A stretch of DNA of 43,092 nt from JABDGC01 sp964466595 (GCA_964466595.1 CAYXNR010000014.1:1-43092), one strand, 5' to 3'. Numbered from the stretch's first letter, positions 30,988 through 40,099 are shown. The notes: a model not told the origin generated them from the letters alone. A program made the numbers and translations.

Positions 30988-32348
30988 GAAAGCACCTCTT
31001 TTAAGGCTTGTAAATAGGCCTCTAAATCTTCTTGTTGTTTGGTTTCCGTTGCACAAATGAGGAGAGACTCACCCAACTCAGGATAAGAAGACTTTAAAGC
31101 ATACCCACCTTGGATTTGTTTTTTTGCTAAGCCCAATAAAACCTCATTCACTCCCCTCTTCAAGCGAAGAACGAATTCATGAAAAAAGGGAGTAGCAAAC
31201 ACAAGCTCAACACCGGGAAGCTGGCAGAGTAGTTTTTGCAAAGACTCCGCACGCTGGTGGGCCACGAGAGCAACCTTTTTTAAGCCCTCTGGCCCGAGGA
31301 GACTCATATGTATGGTGGAAGCGATTACCATTAAACCTTGATTGGTACAAATATTCGAGGTTGCCTTCGCACGACGAATATGTTGTTCACGCGCTTGGAG
31401 GGTTAAAACAAAACCTTCTTTTCCTTCTTGATCAACTGTTCTACCCACAATACGTCCCGGCATTTGCCGAATATACTCTTGTCGACAGCATAAAAAACCA
31501 TAGTAGGGTCCGCCACAGGAAAGTGGAATGCCTAGGGGTTGGCCTTCACCACAGGCGAGATCTGCTCCCAGCTTTCCCCATTGCCCCGGCGGCTTCAATA
31601 AAGACATCAGTAAGGGATTCACTTGACCGATCACTAAGATATTTTTTTGTTTTGCCCAAGTCGTTAATTCATCAACTTCTTCTACAATACCAAAAAAGTT
31701 GGGTTGGGGAAGAACAAGAATATGCGCCACCTCTGCCGCTGCTTCTAAAGCAGCAATGCTCATTCGTCCAGTCTTCGCCTCGTAGGGAACTTCAAGTAAT
31801 TTTGCCTCATGCTGCCCCACAATAGCGCGAACCACTTCACGATAATGCGGATGAATGGTTGTGGGTAATAAGATAGTTGGAATGACTGAGGCTAATTTGG
31901 AATGAACCAAGCGCATGCCCATTAGGACCGCTTCTGCTAAAGCAGAAGCACCATCATAAAGCGAGGCATTGGAAACGGCTAAGCCCATGAGACTCGCCAT
32001 CATGGTTTGGAACTCATACATCAATTGCAAGGAACCCTGACTCGCCTCGGCTTGATAAGGCGTATAGGCTGTCATAAATTCGCCACGTGTTGCAATTTCC
32101 CACACGGCACCAGGAATATGATGCTCGTAGGCACCGGCACCAATAAAGCAACGGAGACTATTATTTTGTTTGGCTCGATCCTGCATTAAACGGCAGAGTT
32201 CCATTTCAGAGAGACCTTCTGGCAAAAGCGAGAGATCAAGCTCTTGCAGTGCCTTAGGGATTTCAGCGAATAAATCGTCGATGCTTTGTGCACCTATTGT
32301 GGCTAACATGGCTCGAACATCATCTTCCGTATGCGGAATAAAAGGCAT
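30984..32348 (-). CDS. gcvPA: Glycine dehydrogenase (decarboxylating) subunit 1
   Basis: GcvPA forms the P-protein with GcvPB. I take the ATG at 32348 (MPFIPHTEDDVRAML), with GGGGAAG a few nt upstream; a longer frame would run back into the gcvH end. The 454-aa product has FIGAGAYEHHIPGAVWEIATRGEF, TAYTPYQAEASQGSLQ, NASLYDGASALAEA and SCGGPYYGFLCCR, all typical. The overlap with gcvPB suggests coupled synthesis of the two subunits. Confidence 0.95.
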   Translation of the reverse strand: MPFIPHTEDDVRAMLATIGAQSIDDLFAEIPKALQELDLSLLPEGLSEMELCRLMQDRAKQNNSLRCFIGAGAYEHHIPGAVWEIATRGEFMTAYTPYQAEASQGSLQLMYEFQTMMASLMGLAVSNASLYDGASALAEAVLMGMRLVHSKLASVIPTILLPTTIHPHYREVVRAIVGQHEAKLLEVPYEAKTGRMSIAALEAAAEVAHILVLPQPNFFGIVEEVDELTTWAKQKNILVIGQVNPLLMSLLKPPGQWGKLGADLACGEGQPLGIPLSCGGPYYGFLCCRQEYIRQMPGRIVGRTVDQEGKEGFVLTLQAREQHIRRAKATSNICTNQGLMVIASTIHMSLLGPEGLKKVALVAHQRAESLQKLLCQLPGVELVFATPFFHEFVLRLKRGVNEVLLGLAKKQIQGGYALKSSYPELGESLLICATETKQQEDLEAYLQALKEVLS

Positions 32349-32364
32349 GCGCTTCCCCGATATT

Positions 32365-32754
32365 TTAATGTGCCTCTGAGACAACCTGTTGAGAATATTC
32401 TTCTGCTTTTAACAAGTCCTTAGCATCTGATTCAAAGGGACGGAGCCGAAAAAGCCAGCCTTTGCCGTAGGGATCCTCATTCACCAATTGGGGATTTTCA
32501 ATAACCGCTTCATTGACTTCAATGACTTCTCCGGCTAAAGGACAATAAATATCTGCTGCTGCTTTGACGGATTCAACCACGGCGCATTCCTGACCATTCT
32601 CAAAATGTGTATCTGGCTCCGGCAATTCCACATAGACTAAATCTCCCAACATGCTTTGGGCATGATCGGTAATGCCTATGGTGAAGCCATCTTCTTCTTG
32701 GCGTACCCATTCGTGGGTTTTTGAATAACGCAATGATTTTGGTATGCTGCTCAT
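32365..32754 (-). CDS. gcvH: Glycine cleavage system H protein
   Basis: GcvH carries the lipoyl arm that shuttles the aminomethyl group between the P and T proteins. The 129-aa product has YSKTHEWVRQEEDG, GDLVYVELPEPDT, and ESVKAAADIY with the lipoylated Lys64. The length is normal. It lies between gcvT (19-nt gap) and gcvPA on the same strand. Confidence 0.97.
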   Translation of the reverse strand: MSSIPKSLRYSKTHEWVRQEEDGFTIGITDHAQSMLGDLVYVELPEPDTHFENGQECAVVESVKAAADIYCPLAGEVIEVNEAVIENPQLVNEDPYGKGWLFRLRPFESDAKDLLKAEEYSQQVVSEAH

Positions 32755-32773
32755 CTTCTATTGTATCCTCTTT

Positions 32774-33847
32774 TTAAAAAATCCCTTTCCCGCGTTTAAC
32801 AAAGGGGGGTTTAACTCTTTTTGCTACCTGGCGTTTGCCACGTATTTCAACCAAGCAATGATCAAAAGCGCCCGCTGGAACACGTGCTAAAGCAATGCCT
32901 TTTTTTAAGGTCGGTGAAAAACTACCGCTCGTAATTTCGCCTTCGCCTATTCCTTCTATGATCACTTTCTGATGAGAACGAGGAATTCCCTCTTCGAGAA
33001 TGAGGCCGACTAATTGACGTTTCACACCTGCTTGGCGTTGCTCTTCTAGAGCTTGTCGTCCAATAAAATTTCTTTCTTGCGGCTCGAAAGCAACCGTCCA
33101 TGCCAAATTTGATTCGAGGGGCGTTACTCTCTCATCCATGTCTGTGCCATACAAGTTTAAACCTGCTTCTAAACGCAGGGTATCACGCGCTCCCAATCCA
33201 CAGGGCAAAAAATGATGCTCTAGTAGAGTTGTCCAAAAAGCGGGGGCTTCACTGGCTGGTAAAATCCATTCATAGCCATCTTCGCCCGTATAGCCGGTGC
33301 GGGCTACAAATTGATGGTGAAGCCTCAGGGTATGAAAATTTTTTAATTGGCTTAGTGCTTCGGCTTCCTTCTCAAATATGGAGCAAATTTTTTCAAGGGT
33401 TTGGGGTCCTTGGGTTGCCAGCATGACGACATCATTGCGTTTTGTCAATTTCACAGTGTCGTTAAGATGTTGCTTAAACCAGGCCAAATCTTTTTCGCAG
33501 GTGGCCGCATTCACGACGAGACGATAAAAGTTTTCGTGAATTTTATAAACAATTAAATCATCTAAGACGCCGCCCGCTTCATTGAGCATGCAACTATAGA
33601 GCGCCTGCCCCAGCGTGAGTCGATCAATATTATTAGCCAAGAGATAACGCAAATAAGCTGCAACACCTGGTCCTTCTAGATCGATGACGGTCATATGCGA
33701 GACATCAAAAACACCTGCGCTTTCACGCACGCATTGATGTTCGGCCAGTTGGGAACCGTAATGAATAGGTAGTTCCCAACCTGCAAAATCAACCATTTTG
33801 CCATGGGAGGCGAGATGCTTATCATATAAAGGTGTTTTTTTGCCCAT
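32774..33847 (-). CDS. gcvT: Aminomethyltransferase (glycine cleavage T protein)
   Basis: GcvT transfers the methylene group to tetrahydrofolate and releases ammonia. The ATG at 33847 (MGKKTPLYDKH) has GGGAAGA upstream and gives 357 aa, normal for the family. Motifs include HYGSQLAEH, GVFDVSHM, ARTGYTGEDGYEW, LGARDTLRLEAGLNLYG and the C-terminal ITSGSFSPTLKKGIALARVP. It heads the gcv operon, about 95 nt after the hydroxylase gene. I see no glycine riboswitch in that gap. Confidence 0.96.
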   Translation of the reverse strand: MGKKTPLYDKHLASHGKMVDFAGWELPIHYGSQLAEHQCVRESAGVFDVSHMTVIDLEGPGVAAYLRYLLANNIDRLTLGQALYSCMLNEAGGVLDDLIVYKIHENFYRLVVNAATCEKDLAWFKQHLNDTVKLTKRNDVVMLATQGPQTLEKICSIFEKEAEALSQLKNFHTLRLHHQFVARTGYTGEDGYEWILPASEAPAFWTTLLEHHFLPCGLGARDTLRLEAGLNLYGTDMDERVTPLESNLAWTVAFEPQERNFIGRQALEEQRQAGVKRQLVGLILEEGIPRSHQKVIIEGIGEGEITSGSFSPTLKKGIALARVPAGAFDHCLVEIRGKRQVAKRVKPPFVKRGKGIF

Positions 33848-33941
33848 TTCTTCCCTATTTTTCAATTTAAATCTCTGGTGTGGGGTGGGAAAGAAGTATA
33901 CCGCCATGGCCTAGGAAACTAAAGTGCTGGCGGAAAATTTC

Positions 33942-35132
33942 TTAGCTCACCCCCATCGCATAACGAGCAAAAAAGTTTTTTAGCCAGGGAAGATGCTGCA
34001 CAGCAATGAAACCCTGGTTTCGAAGCAGAGCAAGATTTTTATTTTTACTGCTGAATAGAGCATGGAGCAATTTCACTGTCCGCTGCATAATTTCATGCTC
34101 ACTCTGGCGGGCACGCTCATAGCGTCTTAAGTAGCTAGCGAAACTTCGGTCTTTTTTAAATGCTTCCAAAATTAACTCTGCTAAAAAAGCTGCATCGGCA
34201 AGACCTAGATTCAAACCTTGGCCAGCCAAGGGATGTAAAGTTTGCGCTGCTTCTCCGATTAAAGCCAAGCGCTGTTTCACATAGCGTGCGGCACGGCGCT
34301 CATACAAAGGAAAGAGTTGTCGTTTTGAAACAGCCTGAATTTTACCTAGATGAAAGCCGCTTGCTTCTCCTAAGAGCGCTTGAAAAGAACTTTCATTTAA
34401 ATTAAATAAATGTTCTGCTTCTTGCGGTGTAGTTGACCACACGAGAGAACAGTGATGTTTATTCGCTAAGGGTAAAAAGGCCAAGGGACCATTTGGAAAA
34501 TCATGGCCTGTGAGAAAAACTTGGCTTGCGGTTTGCTGGTGGGGTTGTTCCGTTTCTATTTCAGCAATCAGAGCACTGTGTTGGTAAGCTTCTAGATGTA
34601 AAGCAATGCCAGCCTGTTCTCTCACCCAGGAGTGAGCACCATCTGCTCCGATAAGTAGTTTGCAACGAAGGGGTTGGTCTGCATCCTGATAATGAAGCAG
34701 GAGTGCTTCCTCTTCTTCTTGTAGGGCTGTTAAGCGTAAGGGGCATAAGAAATCAATCGAGGAAAAACTTTTTAGTTTTTCTAGTAAAGTAGAACGGAGG
34801 AGCTTATCTTCAACGATATAGCCGAGAGCGGGCACATTTAAAGAGGCATGATCAAAAATCAGCTCGCCACCGCCTTTTTCATCCCATACGTGCATACGAG
34901 TAAAAGGGCTGCTGCGTTTAGCTTGGATGTCGGACCAGAGAGCGAGATTTTCTAATACTTGCTGCGAGGCTGGAGTTAAGGCATAAACACGAGAATCGTA
35001 ATTCTGCTCTGACCAGCTTAGCTCTGGGCAGGTGGCATCGAGGATAGCAATACGCAAAGCACTCTCTTTTGCTAGCAATAAAGCACAAACAAGCCCTACA
35101 ATACCGCTACCGACAATGATGACTTCATACAT
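33942..35132 (-). CDS. FAD-dependent ubiquinone-biosynthesis hydroxylase (UbiH/UbiF/VisC family)
   Basis: These flavoprotein monooxygenases add hydroxyl groups to the ring of ubiquinone precursors. The 396-aa product has the FAD dinucleotide-binding motif GSGIVGLVCALLLAKE at the N-terminus, SRVYALTPAS, GADGAHSWVREQAGI in the middle and GEAAQTLHPLAGQGLNLGLAD (ribityl-binding) towards the end, which together define the UbiH/COQ6 family. Which ring position it acts on cannot be decided from the sequence. It lies between algC and gcvT on the same strand. Confidence 0.93.
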   Translation of the reverse strand: MYEVIIVGSGIVGLVCALLLAKESALRIAILDATCPELSWSEQNYDSRVYALTPASQQVLENLALWSDIQAKRSSPFTRMHVWDEKGGGELIFDHASLNVPALGYIVEDKLLRSTLLEKLKSFSSIDFLCPLRLTALQEEEEALLLHYQDADQPLRCKLLIGADGAHSWVREQAGIALHLEAYQHSALIAEIETEQPHQQTASQVFLTGHDFPNGPLAFLPLANKHHCSLVWSTTPQEAEHLFNLNESSFQALLGEASGFHLGKIQAVSKRQLFPLYERRAARYVKQRLALIGEAAQTLHPLAGQGLNLGLADAAFLAELILEAFKKDRSFASYLRRYERARQSEHEIMQRTVKLLHALFSSKNKNLALLRNQGFIAVQHLPWLKNFFARYAMGVS

Positions 35133-35147
35133 CTCTTTACACCTATT

Positions 35148-36536
35148 TTAAAAAGGCAAAACCAAGCTGGGCTTGACCGATAAGAGTAGATCACGAAATA
35201 AATCTTGAATGGTTTGCAGAATGCTTTCATTGAGCGCTTCAAAACGCAAAATCAGACAGGGTGTGGTATTGGAAGGACGGACCAAACCCCAGCCCTTGGC
35301 AAAATTGACTCGCAAGCCGTCAATGGTCATGACTTCTTCTGCATCGGCAAATTTTTTCTGGGCTGCTTTCATTTGCTTAATCAATTCAGCCATCAGTGTA
35401 AATTTTTCATCTTCGGCAACAAAGATTTTCAGCTCTGGTGTATTGATACTATCCGGGATAGCTGCAAAAACACTTTCACAATCTGCTTCATGAGCAGATA
35501 AAAGCTCTAGGAGTCGAGCGCCGGCATAAAGACCATCGTCAAAACCAAACCAGCGGTCTTTAAAGAAAATATGGCCGCTCATTTCACCAGCTAATAAAGC
35601 TTGGGTTTCTGCTAGTTTGGCTTTAATGAGAGAATGGCCTGTCTTCCACATCAAGGGTTCACCGCCTTGTTGTCGAATGAGCGTAGCGAGATGCGCTGTA
35701 CATTTTACATCATAAATAATAGTGGCCTTCGGATGTTCTGCTAAGAGGGCTTTCGCAAACAAAATAAGCTGACGATCTGGCCAAATGATCTTGCCACTTC
35801 CTGTGACCACGCCAAGGCGGTCTCCATCACCATCAAAGGCAAGACCAAGGTCAGCTTGATGTTCGGCTACAGCTTTGATCAGATCTTGTAAATTATCGAC
35901 TTGACTGGGATCAGGATGATGATTGGGAAAAGAACCATCTACGGTGCAGAAGAGTTCATGAACCTCACAGCCGAGACGACGATACAGTTCAGGTGCCACC
36001 ATGGCGGAGATGCCATTGCCGGCATCAACAACAATACGGAGGGGACGTTTTAGGTGTACGGTATTTTGAATATGGCAGAGATAAGATTCCACAAGATCTG
36101 CCTCTTGATATTCTCCCTGCCCTTGCAAAAAATTGCCTGTAATAATTCGCTGATAAAGTTCTTGAATACTTTTTTCTGCTAAGGTTTCACCTTGGATGAC
36201 CATCTTCAAGCCATTGTATTCGGGTGGATTGTGACTGCCTGTGATCATGACGCCAGAACGGGTCTTCAAGATAAAAGTAGCATAATATAAAAGTGGTGTG
36301 GGAACGCGGCCGATATCAATCACATCACAGCCGGTACTTAAGATTCCTTCAGCGAGACTTTCTGCTAGGAGAGGACTGGCGTGACGGCCGTCAAAACCAA
36401 GGGCAAGGCTGGTTTCGCCGGCTTCAAGCACTGTGCTGCCGAGGGCTTGTCCGATGAGATGCATACCTGCTTCGGTGAGGGTTTGACCGACGATGCCACG
36501 GATATCATAGGCACGGAAAATAGAGGGCGATAGCAT
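35148..36536 (-). CDS. algC: Phosphomannomutase/phosphoglucomutase
   Basis: This enzyme interconverts hexose-6- and hexose-1-phosphates, supplying GDP-mannose and UDP-glucose precursors for LPS and polysaccharides. The ATG at 36536 begins MLSPSIFRAYDIRGIVGQ, just after the dut stop and with GGGAG upstream, giving 462 aa (Pseudomonas AlgC has 463). Motifs are the phosphoserine loop TGSHNPPEYNG (Ser101), the metal loop DGDGDRLG, GEMSGHIFF and RPSNTTPCLILRFEA. The coaBC-dut-algC order matches Pseudomonas. Confidence 0.95.
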   Translation of the reverse strand: MLSPSIFRAYDIRGIVGQTLTEAGMHLIGQALGSTVLEAGETSLALGFDGRHASPLLAESLAEGILSTGCDVIDIGRVPTPLLYYATFILKTRSGVMITGSHNPPEYNGLKMVIQGETLAEKSIQELYQRIITGNFLQGQGEYQEADLVESYLCHIQNTVHLKRPLRIVVDAGNGISAMVAPELYRRLGCEVHELFCTVDGSFPNHHPDPSQVDNLQDLIKAVAEHQADLGLAFDGDGDRLGVVTGSGKIIWPDRQLILFAKALLAEHPKATIIYDVKCTAHLATLIRQQGGEPLMWKTGHSLIKAKLAETQALLAGEMSGHIFFKDRWFGFDDGLYAGARLLELLSAHEADCESVFAAIPDSINTPELKIFVAEDEKFTLMAELIKQMKAAQKKFADAEEVMTIDGLRVNFAKGWGLVRPSNTTPCLILRFEALNESILQTIQDLFRDLLLSVKPSLVLPF

Positions 36537-36537
36537 C

Positions 36538-37026
36538 TTAGTTACTCCCGGAGTGACCGAAACCGCCGGTGCCACGATCAGTGGCATGAAAGTCTTTTAC
36601 TACGGAAAAATGACTACGAATAATGGGTAAAAAAACCAATTGGGCGATGCGATCACCGGGTTGGATGGTAAAAGGCTCTTGGCCGCGATTCCAGCAGGAT
36701 ACTTTGAGCTCGCCTTGATAATCTGCGTCAATTAGGCCTACTAGGTTGCCTAAGACGATGCCGTGTTTGTGGCCGAGGCCGGAGCGGGGCAAAATGATAG
36801 CGGCGATAGAGGGGTTGGCGATATAAATGGCGAGGCCGGTGGGGATGAGGTGGGTGGTGTTGGGTTCTATCGTGAGGGGGGTAGTTAGGCAAGCGCGGAG
36901 GTCTAGGCCGGCTGAGTCGGTGGTGGCATAGGTGGGGAGGGGGAAGTCGGTACCGATGCGGGGGTCGAGGATTTTTAATTGGATGGGGGTAGTGTTTATA
37001 TCCACAATTTCACAGGCATCTAACAT
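36538..37026 (-). CDS. dut: dUTP diphosphatase
   Basis: Dut hydrolyses dUTP to dUMP, keeping uracil out of DNA and feeding ThyA. The 162-aa trimeric-type enzyme has DSAGLDLRA (motif 1), PRSGLGHKHGIVLGNLVGLID (motifs 2 and 3), WNRGQEPFTIQPGDRIAQLVF (motif 4) and the C-terminal RGTGGFGHSG (motif 5). About 12 N-terminal residues are extra compared with E. coli. AAGGA precedes the ATG. It lies between coaBC and algC. Confidence 0.97.
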   Translation of the reverse strand: MLDACEIVDINTTPIQLKILDPRIGTDFPLPTYATTDSAGLDLRACLTTPLTIEPNTTHLIPTGLAIYIANPSIAAIILPRSGLGHKHGIVLGNLVGLIDADYQGELKVSCWNRGQEPFTIQPGDRIAQLVFLPIIRSHFSVVKDFHATDRGTGGFGHSGSN

Positions 37027-37053
37027 GTTTAGTTTCCTTCATAATAATAATGG

Positions 37054-37179
37054 TCAGAAAAATAGCGGTTCTCGGGCTATATGCAAATCGGAAGCGCACA
37101 TCCCTGTGCTCGGATTCCTTACCGTCCGTGGTCCATACGTTCCTCTTTGCATATAGCCCGAGAACCGCTATTTTTCTGA
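37054..37179. repeat. 126-bp palindromic element at the coaBC/dut junction
   Basis: 34-bp arms (37054-37087 and 37146-37179) are perfect inverted repeats beginning TCAGAAAAATAGCGGTTCTC. The 58-bp centre has its own small pairing (GCACATCCCTGTGC). The minus strand of the right arm and part of the centre codes for the last 19 residues of CoaBC. It resembles in behaviour the Rickettsia palindromic elements that settle inside genes without breaking them. Confidence 0.88.
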
Positions 37180-38402
37180 AATGTTTTATATATTTTTATA
37201 AGCTCCGCAATTAGGAGGGGGGCTAATTTTTGTTTGTGGGTGCGGGGGAAATGCTTGGACTGATTTTGACATAGTAAAGTTACTGCATTTTCGTCGCTGT
37301 TAAAACCGAGATCTTGGCCCACTTCATTAGCAAGAATAACATCCATGCCTTTGCGAATTCTTTTTTCTTTTGCCCTTTCCAACACCTTTTCTGTTTCGGC
37401 AGCAAAACCGACAATAAAGGGTTTGTTGGGAAGTTTTGCAACTTCGGCCACAATATCGGGCGTGCGTTCTAGCTCGATAGTCCAGGTTGCTGCTGATTTA
37501 TGAATTTTCTGACTCGCTTGTTGTTTGGAGCGGTAATCGGCAACAGCGGCAACGGCAATGAAAATATCACAATTTTTTACTTCTTGCATAACGGCTGCAT
37601 ACATTTCTTCTGCGCTTCGGATGTGAATGATTTTAGCTCGCGCTGTATTAGTAAGTAGAGTAGAGCTAAGATGAACGGGGCCGCTAATGAGGGTTACTGT
37701 CGCACCGGCTGCAATAGCAGCTTCGGCCAAGGCGTAGCCCATTTTTCCAGAACTTGCATTTGTTAGGTAACGAACAGGATCAATTGCTTCCTGTGTGGGG
37801 CCGGCAGTTAGCAAAATATGCAAACCGGAGAGGGCTGGGGGTTGAAAAAAAGCACTGACTTCTTTAAGAAGTTCTGCAGGCTCCCGCATGCGACCGAAAC
37901 CGATTTCGCCACAGGCTTGGCTACCCTCGTCAGGGCCAAGAATTTGAAGGCCTTGTTGGCGCAGAACTTGAACGTTTCTTTGAGTTAAAGTATTCTTCCA
38001 CATGACCTGATTCATTGCTGGCGCAATTGCAATTGGCGCCTGTGTTGCTAAACATAGGGTGGTCAATAAATCATTTGCCCTTCCTGAAGCGAGTCTTGCG
38101 ATAAAATCCGCAGAGGCTGGCGCCACAAGAATCAAATCGGCCCAACGTGCCAATTCAATATGCCCCATCGCCGCTTCTGCTGCGGGATCAAATAAATTCT
38201 CGCGTACCGGCAACCCAGAAAGCGCTTGGAAAGTTAGTGCGCTTACAAACTGCTGGGCATTTTCTGTCATGACAACCTGGACAAGCGCAGCGGCTTCGCG
38301 TAAGCGGCGGACTAAATCGGCACTTTTATAAGCAGCAATGCCGCCGGTCACACCGAGAAGAATGCGTTTTTGCGCTAAAGATGTAGTCGTTATTTGAACC
38401 AT
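37119..38402 (-). CDS. coaBC: Bifunctional phosphopantothenoylcysteine decarboxylase/synthetase
   Basis: CoaBC performs two steps of coenzyme A synthesis: CTP-dependent joining of cysteine to phosphopantothenate, then decarboxylation. The 427-aa product has the flavin-binding CoaC part (GVTGGIAAYKSADLVRRL, APASADFIARLASGRANDLL, APAMNQVMWKN) and the CoaB part (TAGPTQEAIDPVRYLTNASSGKMGYALA, VGFAAETE, ILANEV). The natural end appears to be near IYKTF; the last 19 residues (QKNSGSRAICK...) come from the palindromic element. It is divergent from radC. Confidence 0.96.
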   Translation of the reverse strand: MVQITTTSLAQKRILLGVTGGIAAYKSADLVRRLREAAALVQVVMTENAQQFVSALTFQALSGLPVRENLFDPAAEAAMGHIELARWADLILVAPASADFIARLASGRANDLLTTLCLATQAPIAIAPAMNQVMWKNTLTQRNVQVLRQQGLQILGPDEGSQACGEIGFGRMREPAELLKEVSAFFQPPALSGLHILLTAGPTQEAIDPVRYLTNASSGKMGYALAEAAIAAGATVTLISGPVHLSSTLLTNTARAKIIHIRSAEEMYAAVMQEVKNCDIFIAVAAVADYRSKQQASQKIHKSAATWTIELERTPDIVAEVAKLPNKPFIVGFAAETEKVLERAKEKRIRKGMDVILANEVGQDLGFNSDENAVTLLCQNQSKHFPRTHKQKLAPLLIAELIKIYKTFQKNSGSRAICKEERMDHGR

Positions 38403-38428
38403 AAGAGACTTAACCTTTGGATTTTGCT

Positions 38429-39103
38429 ATGAAAATTACACAATGGCCCTTAAGCGATCGACCACGTGAAAAATTCTTTAGTCAGGGTGTTCATAGTTTA
38501 ACGGATTCTGAGCTCATTGCTATTCTTTTACAAGTTGGCAGCAAAGGCAAAACGGCTGTGGATTTAGCCCGAGAACTTTTAGATCAGGCTGGAAGCTTGA
38601 AAAAACTCTCACAGACCAATTCTGAGCAGTTCTATCAACTGAGGGGTTTAGGTAAAGCTAAATATGCCATTCTAAAAGCCGCTTTAGAGTTGGGCAAACG
38701 TTGCACAAGTGAAAAAATCCAGCTAGGTAAAAAATTAAATAGTAGTCAGGCCACTCAAGACTACCTCGAAGCTCAGCTAGGGGATCAAACTCGCGAAGTC
38801 TTTGCCTGTCTTTTTCTTAATCATCATTATCACATCCTCGCCTTTGAGAAGTTATTTCAAGGAAGCTTAACCGAAGCGAATGTCTATCCTCGCGAAGTGG
38901 TAAAAAGCGGACTGGCCCATAATGCTGCCAAAATCATTTTGGCTCACAATCACCCTTCTGGCAATCCAACACCGAGTGAGGCAGATAAAGAATTAACTGA
39001 GCAGCTAAAGCAGGCGCTCGCCTTAGTTGATATTCAAGTTGTTGATCATATTATCGTGGGACAGCAGGAGAATTTTTCCTTCGCTGAAGCCGGGTGGCTT
39101 TGA
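38429..39103 (+). CDS. radC: RadC-family JAMM-domain protein
   Basis: RadC proteins carry a JAB1/MPN-type zinc-binding domain; their precise role is unsettled. The 224-aa product starts MKITQWPLSDRPREKFFSQG at the ATG at 38429 (a TTG 12 nt upstream is less likely) and has an N-terminal helix-hairpin-helix-like region (LRGLGKAKYAILKAALELG). The JAMM motif HNHPSGNPTPSEAD is present. It is divergent from coaBC, as in E. coli, where rpmB follows directly; here a toxin/antitoxin pair intervenes. Confidence 0.94.
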   Translation: MKITQWPLSDRPREKFFSQGVHSLTDSELIAILLQVGSKGKTAVDLARELLDQAGSLKKLSQTNSEQFYQLRGLGKAKYAILKAALELGKRCTSEKIQLGKKLNSSQATQDYLEAQLGDQTREVFACLFLNHHYHILAFEKLFQGSLTEANVYPREVVKSGLAHNAAKIILAHNHPSGNPTPSEADKELTEQLKQALALVDIQVVDHIIVGQQENFSFAEAGWL

Positions 39104-39140
39104 GTTCAGTCAGCAATTCTGGGTGAACTGCTGATGCCTG

Positions 39141-39482
39141 TTAAGCAGCTGTACCTTCATTTTGACTAGAGCTTCCAGAAGTAAGAATGCCAAGCCCTTT
39201 TTCTGCAACAAGGTTAAGAAGTCTAAGCGCTGGCCCTGTAGGATGCTTTTCACCCGTCTCCCACTTTTTAATAGTGGACGGGCTTGCATTTAAATATTCA
39301 GCAAATACCGGCTGACTCACTTTCTCACGTAATCGAATATGTTTAATTTGCCTAGGAGTGAACTTCTTAACAGGAGGCAAACACCTAGCATCAAACGTGT
39401 GCATGGTTTTTGCATCCATTAAACCAATATCAAACAGTCCTTTCGCTGATTCATGCACCACATCAAGAATTGATTTTTTCAT
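39141..39482 (-). CDS. Antitoxin with helix-turn-helix domain (HigA/NadS-like)
   Basis: The 113-aa protein has a C-terminal XRE-type helix-turn-helix (PRQIKHIRLREKVSQPVFAE, then LNASPSTIKKWETGEKHPTG), the pattern of antitoxins that pair with RelE-type toxins. The N-terminal half would mask the toxin. It overlaps the end of the toxin gene by 4 nt and so comes second in the operon, the HigBA-like order. It probably binds the palindrome at 39876 to repress the pair. Confidence 0.9.
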   Translation of the reverse strand: MKKSILDVVHESAKGLFDIGLMDAKTMHTFDARCLPPVKKFTPRQIKHIRLREKVSQPVFAEYLNASPSTIKKWETGEKHPTGPALRLLNLVAEKGLGILTSGSSSQNEGTAA

Positions 39483-39850
39483 TTGTCTGTTACCTCTATT
39501 AATACGCCCTCTTTAATCGCTTTGTTTATTTGATGCTCGTTATAATTAAAATAAGCCTTTGCCAATTCTTTTAATCCTTCCTCTTCTTTCTTTGTGATAT
39601 TGCTTTTTTCGCCCTTAGAAAACCCATAGATGAAAATGGCTTTATCCTGCATCTTAAATGCAACAATAGTCCTCGCTCCTCCACTCTTTCCTCGATGCCC
39701 TAACGGTATGCGTTTTTTATAAATATGGCCGCCTAGATTTGCTTCATACAAGCCGACAACCATTTCATTTATTGCCGTTACCAGCGTTTTATCGGTTATT
39801 CTTAGCTTCTTTGCCCATTGAGAAAAAGGCTTGTTTTTCAAAATACGCAT
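39479..39850 (-). CDS. RelE/HigB-type toxin
   Basis: The 123-aa product matches the RelE-like toxin family that includes a KxRITD-x-L start and a conserved core: RITDKTLVTAINEMVVGLYEA, ANLGGHIYKKRIPL, GKSGGARTIVAFK, AIFIYGFSKGEKSNI. Members are ribosome-dependent mRNA interferases or related growth inhibitors; the exact activity here is not shown. GGAAGG lies 6 nt before the ATG. It is transcribed with the antitoxin downstream. Confidence 0.9.
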   Translation of the reverse strand: MRILKNKPFSQWAKKLRITDKTLVTAINEMVVGLYEANLGGHIYKKRIPLGHRGKSGGARTIVAFKMQDKAIFIYGFSKGEKSNITKKEEEGLKELAKAYFNYNEHQINKAIKEGVLIEVTDK

Positions 39851-39875
39851 GTAGTTCCTTCCTATACTTATAATT

Positions 39876-39896
39876 ATATACCACCGCGTGGTATAT
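39876..39896. promoter_or_regulatory. Palindromic operator of the toxin/antitoxin operon
   Basis: ATATACCAC-CGC-GTGGTATAT is a 21-bp palindrome with perfect 9-bp arms, 26 nt upstream of the toxin start. It is the expected site for autoregulation by the helix-turn-helix antitoxin. The A/T-rich TATACTTATAATTATA beside it probably includes the promoter. Confidence 0.75.
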
Positions 39897-40099
39897 TTCC
39901 AGCCTGTCTTAAATATCTACAAATTGACCACAAATAAATCACTAATAAAAAAATGGGCAATATACATATATTGCTGAATAATATGAATATTATCATTTAT
40001 TTTAAAATGAATAATCATAATTGGCATGGGTGCTGTATTAGGAGATAAATATCGCTTTAAGCGATTCGCCCCGAATTGCTGGAGTTTAGCCCCCTCCTC

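Noticed and set aside
33848..33941. Glycine riboswitch before gcvT
   Set aside because: The gap is only about 95 nt and I could not find the paired glycine-aptamer core or an expression platform.
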